Shown: piece after piece, positions 1 to 9,032 of the stretch
Position numbering within the stretch: the stretch's first letter is position 1
How the letters are laid out: every line of letters starts with the position of its first letter
DNA from: CAG-411 sp963643465
GTDB taxonomy: Bacteria; Bacillota; Clostridia; Lachnospirales; Lachnospiraceae
Reading direction: 5' to 3'
NCBI GenBank assembly: GCA_963643465.1
Contig: CAVIJT010000011.1
Coordinates: 35,361 to 99,360 of the forward strand
Length of the DNA: 64,000 bases
Translations under genes and position numbers: made by a program
Notes under the pieces: model-generated
What the model was told of the DNA's origin: nothing
Seen by the model: only the letters and a program-made list of their open reading frames with translations
The model's database searches: none

Positions 1-2
1 TG

Positions 3-95
3 CCGTTGGTTCAGGATGAGGAAATTCTTAAAAACATTTTGTACCGCGGAGTATGGTGCAAGTGGAAGAAAAGAATGACAAAAGTGGAGGAATAG
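3..95 (+). CDS. 3' end of an unidentified gene (partial)
   Basis: An open frame enters from the left edge and runs about 30 codons to a TAG at 93-95. Its last residues include ILKNILYRGVWCKWKKR. The stop lies two bases before the ATG of the next gene and overlaps that gene's ribosome binding region, which is typical of translational coupling in an operon. In clostridial genomes a DUF5685-type gene often precedes a J-domain/Hsp70 pair, so that family is a possible identity, but this is from memory and the fragment is too short to prove it. Confidence 0.5.
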   Translation, partial: PLVQDEEILKNILYRGVWCKWKKRMTKVEE

Positions 96-97
96 CA

Positions 98-826
98 ATG
101 GAAAGAGATCCGCATATTGTACTTGGAGTTAGCCCGGGAGCTACCAAAGAGGAAATCAAACGAGCCTATCGTAAAAAGGCAAAAGAATACCACCCGGATT
201 TGCATCCCGATGATCCGGTTGCAGCAGAAAAGATGAATGAAGTGAATCAGGCATATGACCGACTGACGAATCCGGAAAAGTATGCCAGAGAACAGCGGCA
301 AAGTGCGGGCTATGGCAATGCACAGAGTGGTTATGGCGGCACAAGCGGTCAGAGCCAATATGGAGGTTATGGTCAGGGAGGTTTTGGACAAGGCGGTGGA
401 CAACAAACTTATTGGGGATTTGGGTTTGAGGACTTGTTTGGAGGCGGATTTGGACAGCAGCCGCAAAAACCCCAGCCCCAGCCTTCCGATTCGAGAGAGT
501 TTCAAAGAGCAGTGGAGCTTATCAATCAAAATCAGTATCAGGATGCAGTTAATATGTTAATGTATGTAGTCAGCAGTGAACGGAATGCACGTTGGTATTA
601 CTTGAGTGCATTGGCAAATTATGGAGAGGGAAACAGTGTTGTGGCACTTCAGCAAATCCAGACAGCAGTAAGAATGGAACCGGGAAATGCAGTGTATACA
701 CAGGCTATGCAAAGTATGCGGAGTGTGGGATATGAGTACAGTGAGAGAAGAGGTCAATATGACCAGTATGCCGGATGTTGTCAGAATTTGTGCATGATGC
801 AGATGTGTTGTATGTGTTGTTTATAA
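98..826 (+). CDS. J-domain protein with cysteine-rich C-terminal tail
   Basis: A co-chaperone predicted to stimulate the ATPase of an Hsp70, most likely the DnaK-like protein encoded next door. The start at 98 is chosen because GTGGAGG lies just upstream; the frame is open further left. Residues 1-68 are a J domain with the diagnostic HPD at 32-34. A Gly/Gln/Tyr-rich linker follows (about 72-125), then a helical TPR-like region (about 140-205). The last 17 residues hold seven cysteines, ending CCMCCL, which could bind metal or be acylated. There are no DnaJ-type CXXCXGXG zinc repeats, so this is a class C J protein and not canonical DnaJ. Confidence 0.85.
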   Translation: MERDPHIVLGVSPGATKEEIKRAYRKKAKEYHPDLHPDDPVAAEKMNEVNQAYDRLTNPEKYAREQRQSAGYGNAQSGYGGTSGQSQYGGYGQGGFGQGGGQQTYWGFGFEDLFGGGFGQQPQKPQPQPSDSREFQRAVELINQNQYQDAVNMLMYVVSSERNARWYYLSALANYGEGNSVVALQQIQTAVRMEPGNAVYTQAMQSMRSVGYEYSERRGQYDQYAGCCQNLCMMQMCCMCCL

Positions 827-933
827 AGGGATATTTGTTTTGAGTTCGTTGTCATTTCCTTTCTGAGAGAGAGAGGGTAACTTGATTTGGGACAGATAAG
901 AAGAAGTAGATAAAGTTGAATGGAGGACCTGTT

Positions 934-2697
934 ATGAGTAAAGTAATTGGCATTGATTTGGGAACAACCAATAGCTGCGTATCTGTTGTGGAGAACGGAG
1001 AGCCTGTTATTATTCCCAGTAGTGCGAGTGGAATGACTACGCCTAGTGTAGTTGCATTTACAAAAGACGGAGAACGATTTGTAGGAGAGAAGGCGAAACG
1101 TCAGGCAGTAACCAATCCGGATCGTACCATCAGTTCTGTAAAACGTCATATGGGTACTGACTGGAAAATTGGGATCGATGGAAAGGATTACATTCCACAA
1201 ACCATCAGTGCTATGATTTTAATGCAGTTAAAAGAAGATGCAGAAAAATTTTTAGGAGAGCCAGTTAATGAGGCGGTTATTACGGTTCCTGCTTATTTTA
1301 ATGATGTGCAGAGACAGGCAACAAAGGATGCAGGAAGTATTGCAGGATTGGAAGTAAAGCGTATTATAAATGAGCCAACCAGTGCGGCTGTGTCTTATGG
1401 CTTGGATCATGGGGAACCACAAAAAGTATTGGTATATGATTTGGGCGGAGGAACCTTTGATGTATCCATTATTGAAATTGGAGAAGGTGTCATTGAGGTA
1501 CTTGCTACGGCTGGAGATAATCACTTGGGTGGAGATGATTTTGACCAAAAGCTTATGGATTATATTGGTAATGAAATCAAACGTGTGCATGGCGTCAATA
1601 TTAATAAGGACGTAATGATGAAAAAACGTGTGTTAGAAGCAGCAGAGCAGGCAAAAAAGACCTTGTCAGTTTCTGAGACAGCAAACATTTCCTTGCCTTA
1701 TTTGACACAGACGAAGAGTGGGCCTATCAATGTAGAAATGACTTTGACAAGAGCGCAGTTTGATAGTTTGACAAAGGATATTGTAGAACGAACGGTACTT
1801 CCTGTACAGACAGCGTTAAATGATGCAGGTATTTCTCCAAGAGAGTTAGATCGTGTACTTTTAGTGGGAGGTTCTACCAGAATTCCGGCAGTACAGGCAA
1901 AAGTTCGTGAGCTTACAGGAAAAGAACCATCAAGAAACATAAATCCCGATGAATGTGTGGCAAAAGGAGCGGCTATTTTAGGAGAGACGCTTCAAGGAAA
2001 AATGTTGCCATCAGCAATGGGCGGCAGTTTGCTATTGTTGGATGTAACTCCACTTAGTTTGTCAATTGAGACAATTGGTGGTGTAGCTACCCATTTGGTA
2101 GAAAAGAATACTACATTGCCTACAAAGTTTTCAAAAGTTTTTTCTACTGCTGCACCATATCAGCGAACAGTGGATATTCATGTATTGCAGGGAGAACGGC
2201 CAATGGCAAAAGATAATAAGACCATTGGTAAATTCCGCCTAAAAGGAATTAAGCGTGCGCCAGCAGGTGTGCCACAGATAGAAGTTACTTTTGATATAGA
2301 TACCAATGGAATTTTGAAAGTTTCTGCTAAAGATTTGGATACGGGAAAGGAACAGTCTATAGTGATTACAGCCAATGACCGTATGTCTGATGCGGAGATT
2401 GAGCAGGCAAAGAGAGATGCACAGGAATATGCGGGTGTGGATGAATTAAGACGGAAAGCACTGGATTTGATACAGGAATCACAAACCTTGCTTTCTAAAA
2501 CAGGACAGGCAATGAAGACTGCTGGAAAGCAGTTGGAGAAAGCACGGAAAAAGGAAATTAAATCGGATCGTGCTAATTTAGAAAAATATTTAGGAAAATG
2601 CAAAATGAACAAACTACAGGAGAGTGATGTGGAAAATATTCGCATTGCCAAAGAAAAGTTAGAAGTGTCGTCTCAGAGTCTTGCAGCATGGATGTAA
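934..2697 (+). CDS. dnaK: DnaK-like Hsp70 chaperone
   Basis: ATP-dependent chaperone of 587 residues. The start at 934 follows GGAGG at 922-926; an in-frame ATG at 919 overlaps this site and is rejected. The nucleotide-binding domain begins IGIDLGTTNSCVSV and contains AYFNDVQRQATKDAG, NEPTSAAVSYG and DLGGGTFDVS. The substrate domain includes DVTPLSLSIET. The protein is somewhat shorter than usual for DnaK (about 610-640), with a shortened lid and no EEVD-like or acidic tail. It is not next to hrcA, grpE or canonical dnaJ but follows an atypical J protein, so it is probably a second Hsp70 dedicated to that partner. The gene symbol denotes family only. Confidence 0.9.
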   Translation: MSKVIGIDLGTTNSCVSVVENGEPVIIPSSASGMTTPSVVAFTKDGERFVGEKAKRQAVTNPDRTISSVKRHMGTDWKIGIDGKDYIPQTISAMILMQLKEDAEKFLGEPVNEAVITVPAYFNDVQRQATKDAGSIAGLEVKRIINEPTSAAVSYGLDHGEPQKVLVYDLGGGTFDVSIIEIGEGVIEVLATAGDNHLGGDDFDQKLMDYIGNEIKRVHGVNINKDVMMKKRVLEAAEQAKKTLSVSETANISLPYLTQTKSGPINVEMTLTRAQFDSLTKDIVERTVLPVQTALNDAGISPRELDRVLLVGGSTRIPAVQAKVRELTGKEPSRNINPDECVAKGAAILGETLQGKMLPSAMGGSLLLLDVTPLSLSIETIGGVATHLVEKNTTLPTKFSKVFSTAAPYQRTVDIHVLQGERPMAKDNKTIGKFRLKGIKRAPAGVPQIEVTFDIDTNGILKVSAKDLDTGKEQSIVITANDRMSDAEIEQAKRDAQEYAGVDELRRKALDLIQESQTLLSKTGQAMKTAGKQLEKARKKEIKSDRANLEKYLGKCKMNKLQESDVENIRIAKEKLEVSSQSLAAWM

Positions 2698-2728
2698 AGA
2701 TTGCTTTAGAAAAGATTGAATGATAGGG

Positions 2729-2768
2729 CAGCCGTGTGGTACAGTAAATGTATCCATGGCTGTTTTTT
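2729..2768 (+). terminator. Intrinsic terminator after the Hsp70 gene
   Basis: CAGCC at 2729-2733 pairs with GGCTG at 2758-2762 with further inner pairs, followed by six T at 2763-2768. The T run also forms the start of the 165-bp repeat that follows. Confidence 0.7.
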
Positions 2769-2926
2769 ATCTTATAGGAAAATGCGTCCTATAAGATAAA
2801 AGCCCTCTGGGCAGAATGCGCACGAATTTGTATGGAAGATGTACTGCGTACCAAATTCGGCGCGGCAAAGTGTGCAAGCACATTGGGAAAGTGTGACGTC
2901 GCGGAGCGTGCTTGCACGCTTTGTTC
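2762..2926 (+). repeat. 165-bp intergenic repeat, family A, copy 1
   Basis: Nearly the same 165 bases recur at 27765-27929, with no gaps and about ten substitutions by eye. The element starts with the T run of a terminator, then a perfect stem (TTATCTTATAGGA with TCCTATAAGATAA, 7-base loop), then a relatively GC-rich body containing CGGCGCGGCAAAG and GTCGCGGAGCGTGCTTG. It has no open reading frame of note and ends 25 bp before sbcD. Its base composition is richer in GC than the flanks. It could be a small non-autonomous mobile element or a structured RNA. Confidence 0.85.
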
Positions 2927-2951
2927 AAATTAGATAGAGGAGGAGACAGGT

Positions 2952-4118
2952 ATGAAACTATTTCATATTTCTGATTTGCATATAGGAAAACAATTACATT
3001 ACTATAATTTAGGAGAGTGTCAGAAGCGTGTGTTGGATAAAATTGTGACAAAGGCACAGGAAATTCGACCGGATGCCATTGTCATTGCTGGAGATATTTA
3101 TGATAAAGCCGTACCTTCTGGGGAGGCATATCAGTTGTTTGACGGTTTTTTAAATGGACTTGCAAACATAGAACCAAATATTCCGGTGCTTATTATTGCT
3201 GGAAATCATGACAATGCAAAGCGACTACAGTATGCTGGAAATTTTTTAGAGAGACACCAGATTTATGTGTCCGTAATGCCACCAACAAAAGAGGAGGAAC
3301 ATTTAAAAAAGATTACTTTGCAGGATGAATATGGAGAGGTACATTTTTATTTGTTGCCATTTACAAAACCAGGGTATGTGCGACACTTATTTGACGAGGG
3401 CGTGGTGAAAGATTATTATACAGCAATACAGGCATTGATGGAAAGAGAGCATATTGATGTAAACCAGAGAAATGTGCTAGTGGCACACCAGTTTTTTGTG
3501 GCAAATGGACAAGAACCAAGTAAGTCGGATTCTGAACTTACTTATATTTCTGTAGGTGGCTTGGACTGGGTGGATGTAAGTTGTGTGCGTGATTTTGATT
3601 ACGTGGCATTGGGACATATTCATCGTAGGCAAAAAATGGGAGAGGACTATATTCGTTACTGTGGAACGCCTTATAAATATTCAGTCAGTGAAGAAAAAGA
3701 TGAGAAGGGAATTTTGGTTGTTACTTTGGGAGAAAAAGGTACTCCGCCCATATTTGAGACCATTCCTCTTACTATCCAGCCTGATGTGCGAAGTATACGG
3801 GGAAGCCTTACAGAAGTTTTAGAAGCTGCCACCGAAGAAAATTGTCAGGATTATGTAAGTATTACACTTACAGATGAACAGGTATTTTTGGCAAAGGAAA
3901 GTTTGGAAGAAGTCTATCCGCACATTTTAGAAGTGAGAGTAGACAATAAGCGAACCAGAAAGCGTTTAGAAGAACGGGAGGACAGTGGAAAAAAACGATC
4001 TCCTATGGAAGCTTTTGCAGATTTTTACCGGGAAATGAATGATATGGAAATGAGCGAAGAGGAAGAAGAAATTCTTCGTGATGTTATAGAAGAAGTAAAA
4101 GAATATACAAACAGGTAG
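2952..4118 (+). CDS. sbcD: Exonuclease SbcCD, subunit D (Mre11-type nuclease)
   Basis: Metallophosphoesterase subunit of the SbcCD complex, which cleaves DNA hairpins and processes double-strand ends with SbcC. The start is supported by AGGAGGAG nine bases upstream. The five metal-binding motifs are visible in order: DLH (residues 8-10, HISDLHIGK), GDIYD, GNHD, AHQFF and GHIHR. The length of 388 residues is normal. sbcC begins 22 bp downstream with its own GAGAGGAG site, so the two form an operon. Confidence 0.95.
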   Translation: MKLFHISDLHIGKQLHYYNLGECQKRVLDKIVTKAQEIRPDAIVIAGDIYDKAVPSGEAYQLFDGFLNGLANIEPNIPVLIIAGNHDNAKRLQYAGNFLERHQIYVSVMPPTKEEEHLKKITLQDEYGEVHFYLLPFTKPGYVRHLFDEGVVKDYYTAIQALMEREHIDVNQRNVLVAHQFFVANGQEPSKSDSELTYISVGGLDWVDVSCVRDFDYVALGHIHRRQKMGEDYIRYCGTPYKYSVSEEKDEKGILVVTLGEKGTPPIFETIPLTIQPDVRSIRGSLTEVLEAATEENCQDYVSITLTDEQVFLAKESLEEVYPHILEVRVDNKRTRKRLEEREDSGKKRSPMEAFADFYREMNDMEMSEEEEEILRDVIEEVKEYTNR

Positions 4119-4140
4119 TATAACAGAGAGAGGAGTATGT

Positions 4141-7100
4141 ATGAGACCATTAGTATTAAGTATGAGAGCTTTTGGCTCCTATATGGATGAAACCATAGAT
4201 TTTCGAAAGGTGGACCATGGTCTGTTTTTAATTACTGGAGATACCGGGGCAGGAAAGACCACCATTTTTGATGCCATTACCTTTGCCTTATTTGGGGAGA
4301 CCAGTGGAGGAAAAAGGGAAGGACGGATGATGCGAAGCCAGTATGCCCCTAAAAATGTAAAAACAGAAGTGACTCTTCGGTTTTTGTATCAAGGGGAAGA
4401 ATACCAGATTACCAGAAGTCCGGAGCAGCCTAATTATAAGAAAAATAAAGAAACTGGAGAATACGAACTGCGAAAGACAAATATCAGTCCCAATGTGGAA
4501 CTTATTATGCCGGATCAAACGGTATATCCTGGAAAAATCAAAGAAATCAATCAAAAAATAATAGAATTAATTGGATTGAATGCAGAGCAGTTTACGCAGG
4601 TGGCAATGTTAGCACAGGGGGATTTTATGAAACTGTTGCTTGCTACATCCAAAGAGAGAAAAGAGATTTTTGCAAAAATATTTGATACCCGTTTGTATGG
4701 TTGGATTGGAGAAGGGATTGCTGCAAGGTTTTCAGAAGCGAAGAATCGTTTAGAGAAAAACAAAGAGGATATTGGTTATGAATTAGATAAAATCCAGTGT
4801 GTTTCCGAAAGTGCTTTTGGAGAACAGTGGGGAGAAGAACAGGGAAATCATTTTCGTGAGTCAGACAAGGACGAAGTCCTTTGTATGGTAGAGCAAATAT
4901 GCAAAGAGGCAAAAGAACGACAAAAAAGCATAAGAGAAAAAAGAGAAGCCTTTGATGTTTCTTATACGAAATTGAAAAAACAGGTGGAGCAGGCAGAGGC
5001 TATCAATGCACTATGGGAACGAAAAAAGGCTTGCCAACAAGAATATGAAACATTACAAAACCAGCAATCGGTTATGGAAGAAAAACAGGAGCTTGTAAAA
5101 TTGGGAGAACGGGCAGCGGTGGTACATCCATTTTACCAAATGTATCAAGAGAAAAGAAAGACAGAAGACACCTTATATGCACAGGAAAAGCAATTGATAC
5201 AGTGGGTGGAGGAACATGAAAACATTCTTTTGGAAAGACAGGAATATTTTTTGCAAGCAGAAAAAAAGTTTGCAGAGGATGGAGCAGATTTGCAAACAAT
5301 ATACACGAAAATCACCCAACAACTTCCCAAATATGAAGAGAGAGATTCTTTGGAAGAATTGTTAAAAAAGCAGGAAGAAAAATTAAAGCAGCTTCATGAA
5401 GACAACAAGGCAAAAGAAGAACAACTCAATCGGTACGAGAAAGAATATGAAATAAAAACGAAGGAGCTTGCGCAACTGCGTGAACAGGCAAAGTCTCCGG
5501 AAGCGTTAGAATTACTTTTAGAACAGGCAAGACAAAAGCAGCAGACAATAGAGGATGCTATTTTACTGGAGCAACAGAGTGAAAAGTTAGCACAAGAGGC
5601 AAAAAGCCGACAGGAGCAATTGGAAGAGGCAAAGAAAGTAGAAAAGACTTGTATAGAGGCTTATGAGAAAGTGGCTCAGTTGTTTTTTGAGAATCAAGCG
5701 GCTATGCTTCGTACTAAGTTGGTGGAAGGGCAGCCTTGTCCTGTTTGCGGTGCTGTGCATGAAAGAAATATTTTGGGGACAGACACAGATGTTTTAAAAG
5801 AAATTGTGGATAAAGAAACCTTACAGGAGCAAGAGCGGAGAAAGACGAAGGCATCCAAACAACGGGAACAGGCGAATTTGGCATGGGAACAGGCAAAACA
5901 GGTATTACAGGCAAAGGAGGAAGAGATCCTTCGGATTTGCAGACAACTTACTGGAAAAGAATTGTTAGGAAAAGAACGGATGAACGTTTGGGAGCAGGAA
6001 AAAAGTTGCCTTTTAAAAAATATGAAAGAGCAGGAGAAAGAGTTAGAGCAGGCAAAGGAACATGTACAGCAAATTGCAAAAACGGAGCGATGGATAGAGG
6101 TATATCAAAAAAATGTCAGAAAAGAAGAGACTAGGCATCAGGAAAATGTACAAACATATTTGGATGAAAAATTGAAACAAACGGAGCAAAAAGCCAAAAA
6201 AAGTGCTTTGCAGGAATTGCTTTCCTATGACACAAAACAGGAGGCAGAGCAGGCTGCTTTGCAGACAAAGCAGCAGTATGAGCATTTGAAAAAGGATTTT
6301 GAAACAAAACAGCAATTGTTTCAGCAGGAAAAGGAAAATCTGGCGAAAGGACGAGGTGAAAAGGAACAGACTCAAGGACAGTTAAAACAGGCAAAAGCGG
6401 CAAGTAAGCAGGCAAAGGAGGAGTATAACCAATCCTTAGAGCGACAGGGTTTTGCAGAAGAAAGTAACTTTTTGGCAGCTTATGTAAAGCAGGAAATGTT
6501 GGAACAGGCTAGAAAGGAAATTCGTCAATATGAGCAACAAGTGATTCGTTTGAAAGAACAGTGTAATAGTTTGGAAGAGCAGACCAAACATACAGAGCCA
6601 ATCGATATCGAACAGTTTAAACAGGAAGAAGCCAACATGGAGCAACAGAAAAAACAGTGGGAACAGCAGGAAAATCAAATGTATCATTTGGTAACTACCA
6701 ATGAAGAGGCGAAAAAGGCAGCAGAACAATTATATAAAAAGCGGGAAGGATTATTAAAGACAGGAACCGTGTTGCAGCGTTTAAATGATACGGCCAATGG
6801 AAAAATAGCAGGGAAACATTTGAATTTTCAAACCTATATGCAGAGGGAATTTTTTAGAGAAATCATCCGACGAGCCAATCAGAGATTGTATACGATGTCT
6901 GGGGAGCAGTTCAGCTTACAGTGCAGAAGTTTTGAAAACTTAGGAAGGCAGGGAGAAGTGGGACTAGACTTAGATGTGTATAGTTATGTGACCGATCAAA
7001 CAAGAGATGTAAAAACTCTTTCGGGAGGAGAATCCTTTATGGCTGCGCTTTCCATGGCGTTGGGTATGGCAGATATGATACAGGAAAGTAACGGTTCCGT

Positions 7101-7332
7101 TCATATTGACACTATGTTTATTGATGAAGGTTTTGGGTCTTTAAGCGAAGAAACCAGAAATCAAGCAATTGCGATTTTAAATGAATTATCCGAAGGAAAA
7201 CGTTTAGTGGGAATTATTTCTCATGTAAGTGAATTAAAACAACAGGTAGATACAAAACTGGTGATTACGAAAGGAACCAAAGGAAGTAGTCATAAGTGGG
7301 AATTAGAAGGTGCAGGTTTGGCTGCTAAATAG
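4141..7332 (+). CDS. sbcC: Exonuclease SbcCD, subunit C (Rad50-type ATPase)
   Basis: SMC-like ATPase partner of SbcD in recombination and hairpin cleavage. The Walker A motif GDTGAGKT lies at residues 33-40. Long Glu/Gln/Lys-rich coiled coils flank a zinc-hook CPVC at 533-536, exactly mid-protein. The C-terminal ATPase half has the ABC signature LSGGESFMAALS (from about 960) and the Walker B FIDEGFGS (D995, E996). All elements needed for activity are present and the length of 1063 residues is usual. It is coupled to sbcD upstream. Confidence 0.96.
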   Translation: MRPLVLSMRAFGSYMDETIDFRKVDHGLFLITGDTGAGKTTIFDAITFALFGETSGGKREGRMMRSQYAPKNVKTEVTLRFLYQGEEYQITRSPEQPNYKKNKETGEYELRKTNISPNVELIMPDQTVYPGKIKEINQKIIELIGLNAEQFTQVAMLAQGDFMKLLLATSKERKEIFAKIFDTRLYGWIGEGIAARFSEAKNRLEKNKEDIGYELDKIQCVSESAFGEQWGEEQGNHFRESDKDEVLCMVEQICKEAKERQKSIREKREAFDVSYTKLKKQVEQAEAINALWERKKACQQEYETLQNQQSVMEEKQELVKLGERAAVVHPFYQMYQEKRKTEDTLYAQEKQLIQWVEEHENILLERQEYFLQAEKKFAEDGADLQTIYTKITQQLPKYEERDSLEELLKKQEEKLKQLHEDNKAKEEQLNRYEKEYEIKTKELAQLREQAKSPEALELLLEQARQKQQTIEDAILLEQQSEKLAQEAKSRQEQLEEAKKVEKTCIEAYEKVAQLFFENQAAMLRTKLVEGQPCPVCGAVHERNILGTDTDVLKEIVDKETLQEQERRKTKASKQREQANLAWEQAKQVLQAKEEEILRICRQLTGKELLGKERMNVWEQEKSCLLKNMKEQEKELEQAKEHVQQIAKTERWIEVYQKNVRKEETRHQENVQTYLDEKLKQTEQKAKKSALQELLSYDTKQEAEQAALQTKQQYEHLKKDFETKQQLFQQEKENLAKGRGEKEQTQGQLKQAKAASKQAKEEYNQSLERQGFAEESNFLAAYVKQEMLEQARKEIRQYEQQVIRLKEQCNSLEEQTKHTEPIDIEQFKQEEANMEQQKKQWEQQENQMYHLVTTNEEAKKAAEQLYKKREGLLKTGTVLQRLNDTANGKIAGKHLNFQTYMQREFFREIIRRANQRLYTMSGEQFSLQCRSFENLGRQGEVGLDLDVYSYVTDQTRDVKTLSGGESFMAALSMALGMADMIQESNGSVHIDTMFIDEGFGSLSEETRNQAIAILNELSEGKRLVGIISHVSELKQQVDTKLVITKGTKGSSHKWELEGAGLAAK

Positions 7333-7699
7333 CTTTATAAAAGGAGAAGGGCTTTTTGTGAAATTCACAAAAAGCCCAAAAAGTATGAAAAAATGAAAAA
7401 AGTATATTGGTAATGAACCATATGCTTATACTATAACAGTAGTTTGTGATAAAAATGTGAAAAAAATAAGTTTTTTATTTGCACGCTAGTGAAGAAAATC
7501 AGGTGCTACAAAAATCTTTCCTAAGGAACAGGAAGAATTGTGTATAATTAAAGAAAAATGGACAAAAATATAGAATATGATATTATGGGAAAAGGTCACA
7601 AATTGGATGCTTGCAACCAATCTTGTGACTTTTTTGCCCATAGAAAGATATAAATTCTAGTGTACTGGAATTAGAACAAAAGAAAAATAGGAATCGTTA
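7333..7699. other. Gene-free region between sbcC and the ldh promoter
   Basis: No coding potential is convincing. It holds a hairpin at 7349-7377 (GGGCTTTTTGTGAA with its complement; no T run follows), a fragment at about 7482-7520 resembling repeat family D (see 36199 and 50461), and a second, stronger terminator-like hairpin at 7590-7635. The stretch 7378-7480 is AT-rich with nothing recognisable. Confidence 0.6.
7590..7635 (+). terminator. Terminator-like hairpin upstream of ldh
   Basis: GGTCACAAATTGG at 7594-7606 pairs with CCAATCTTGTGACT at 7617-7630 with a one-base bulge, followed by a T run to 7635. It lies about 65 bp before the likely ldh promoter, so it probably ends read-through from the sbcDC side. 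Confidence 0.65.
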
Positions 7700-7728
7700 T
7701 TGTTTTGTTATCCGAAATCTGTTATGAT
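7700..7728 (+). promoter_or_regulatory. Probable sigma-A promoter of ldh
   Basis: TTGTTT at 7700-7705, a 17-bp spacer and TATGAT at 7723-7728. About 30 bp further on, GTTATGATAAC at 7760-7770 is a perfect 11-bp palindrome inside the 5' untranslated region and could be an operator. Confidence 0.55.
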
Positions 7729-7812
7729 GAAGGCGTGGAAACGATAATAAGTTGTAGCAGTTATGATAACAACGCTGCAATAGGTTTTTTAGAAGAAAAG
7801 GAGGTAACTATC

Positions 7813-8769
7813 ATGCAGAACGACGGTGTAAATTTGAGAAAGGTAGCAATGATTGGGTGTGGCTTTGTAGGCTCAGCATCCGCATTTAGCCTTATGAACA
7901 GTGGACTGTTTTCCGAGCTGGTACTCATTGACGCGGATCAGGCAAAGGCAGAAGGAGAAGCCATGGACATAAGTCATGGAGTTCCATTTGCAAGACCAAT
8001 GAAAATTTATGCAGGAAACTATGATGATATCGTAGATGCAGCAATTATTATTGTGACAGCAGGAGCCAACCAAAAGCCAGATGAGACCAGACTAGACTTA
8101 GTACACAAGAATGTGGAAATCTTTAAGTCCATTATTCCAGAGATTGCAAAGAGAAACTGCAAAGGAATTTTGCTGATAGTGGCTAATCCAGTTGATATAC
8201 TTACCTATGTGGCATTGAAGTTATCCGGTTTTGAGGAAAATCGTGTCATTGGTTCTGGAACAGTGCTTGATACGGCAAGGTTAAAAACCCAGCTTAGCCA
8301 TCATTTGCAGGTGGATAGTAAAAGTGTGCATGCGTTCATTATAGGAGAGCATGGGGATAGTGAGATTGCAGCATGGAGCAGTAGTAATGTGTCTGGGATT
8401 GCGCTCAATGAATTTTGCCAAATGCGCGGCCATTATCATCAAGAGGAAGTAACCAAAGAAGTTGCAGAAAAAGTGAAGAACAGTGCTTATGAGATTATCG
8501 AAAAGAAACATGCAACTTATTATGGAATAGCCATGGCAGTAAAACGAATCTGCGAAGTAATTATAAGAGATGAAAAATCCATTCTTCCCATTTCATCTAT
8601 GATGCACGGAGAGTATGGTATTGAAGATGTGGTATTAAGTATGCCGGCAGTTGTAGGAAAGAATGGTTTAGAAACAAAAGTGCCAATTGACCTTGATAAA
8701 GAGGAGCAGGAGGCACTGAAAAAATCAGCAGAAACATTGAAAGAAGTTCTGGCTGATTTGGAACTTTAG
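7813..8769 (+). CDS. ldh: L-lactate dehydrogenase
   Basis: Cytosolic NADH-dependent reduction of pyruvate to L-lactate, regenerating NAD+ in fermentation. The start at 7813 follows AAAAGGAGGT; the frame opens at 7705 but that extension lacks an RBS and is rejected. The NAD-binding loop GCGFVGSA lies near the N terminus. TAGANQKPDETRLDL and IVANPVD are the substrate and cofactor segments, and GEHGDSE contains the catalytic histidine (H180). The length of 318 residues fits the LDH/MDH family, and the sequence pattern favours LDH over malate dehydrogenase. It lies directly upstream of the pfl genes. Confidence 0.93.
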   Translation: MQNDGVNLRKVAMIGCGFVGSASAFSLMNSGLFSELVLIDADQAKAEGEAMDISHGVPFARPMKIYAGNYDDIVDAAIIIVTAGANQKPDETRLDLVHKNVEIFKSIIPEIAKRNCKGILLIVANPVDILTYVALKLSGFEENRVIGSGTVLDTARLKTQLSHHLQVDSKSVHAFIIGEHGDSEIAAWSSSNVSGIALNEFCQMRGHYHQEEVTKEVAEKVKNSAYEIIEKKHATYYGIAMAVKRICEVIIRDEKSILPISSMMHGEYGIEDVVLSMPAVVGKNGLETKVPIDLDKEEQEALKKSAETLKEVLADLEL

Positions 8770-8814
8770 CAGAGGACAAAAGGGAAGGATTAGCTCAGAA
8801 TTAGGGAGAGTTAT

Positions 8815-8832
8815 TTGTGATAAAAATTACCA
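8815..8832. promoter_or_regulatory. Possible Rex-type redox operator upstream of pflB
   Basis: TTGTGAT-AAAA-ATTACCA resembles the Rex consensus TTGTGAA-N4-TTCACAA, matching 5 of 7 positions in the right arm. Rex commonly controls ldh and pfl genes in Clostridia. The match is imperfect and the site is far from the start codon. Confidence 0.25.
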
Positions 8833-8918
8833 AAATCTTACAAATATTACGAAAGGATAAATTGTATCAAAAGAAAAACATGCACAAATTCTTAATGATA
8901 ATTTTTGTCAATAAGCCC

Positions 8919-8930
8919 ATTGTATACAAT
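8919..8930. promoter_or_regulatory. 12-bp perfect palindrome in the pflB upstream region
   Basis: ATTGTATACAAT is a perfect palindrome of 12 bp in the AT-rich region between ldh and the structured pflB leader. It looks like a regulator operator; the protein that would bind it cannot be named from the sequence. Confidence 0.4.
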
Positions 8931-9032
8931 TTGAAAAAATGTTATATTTACCTTAGTCGAAGAGGTTTTGAGTATTAAAAAAATACTTAAGATTCTGACA
9001 TTATAAGAATTCTGGGCTAATTTATTATAGTC

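Noticed and set aside
7705..7812. N-terminal extension of lactate dehydrogenase
   Set aside because: It has no RBS and overlaps the -10 region; the start at 7813 has a clear AGGAGG.
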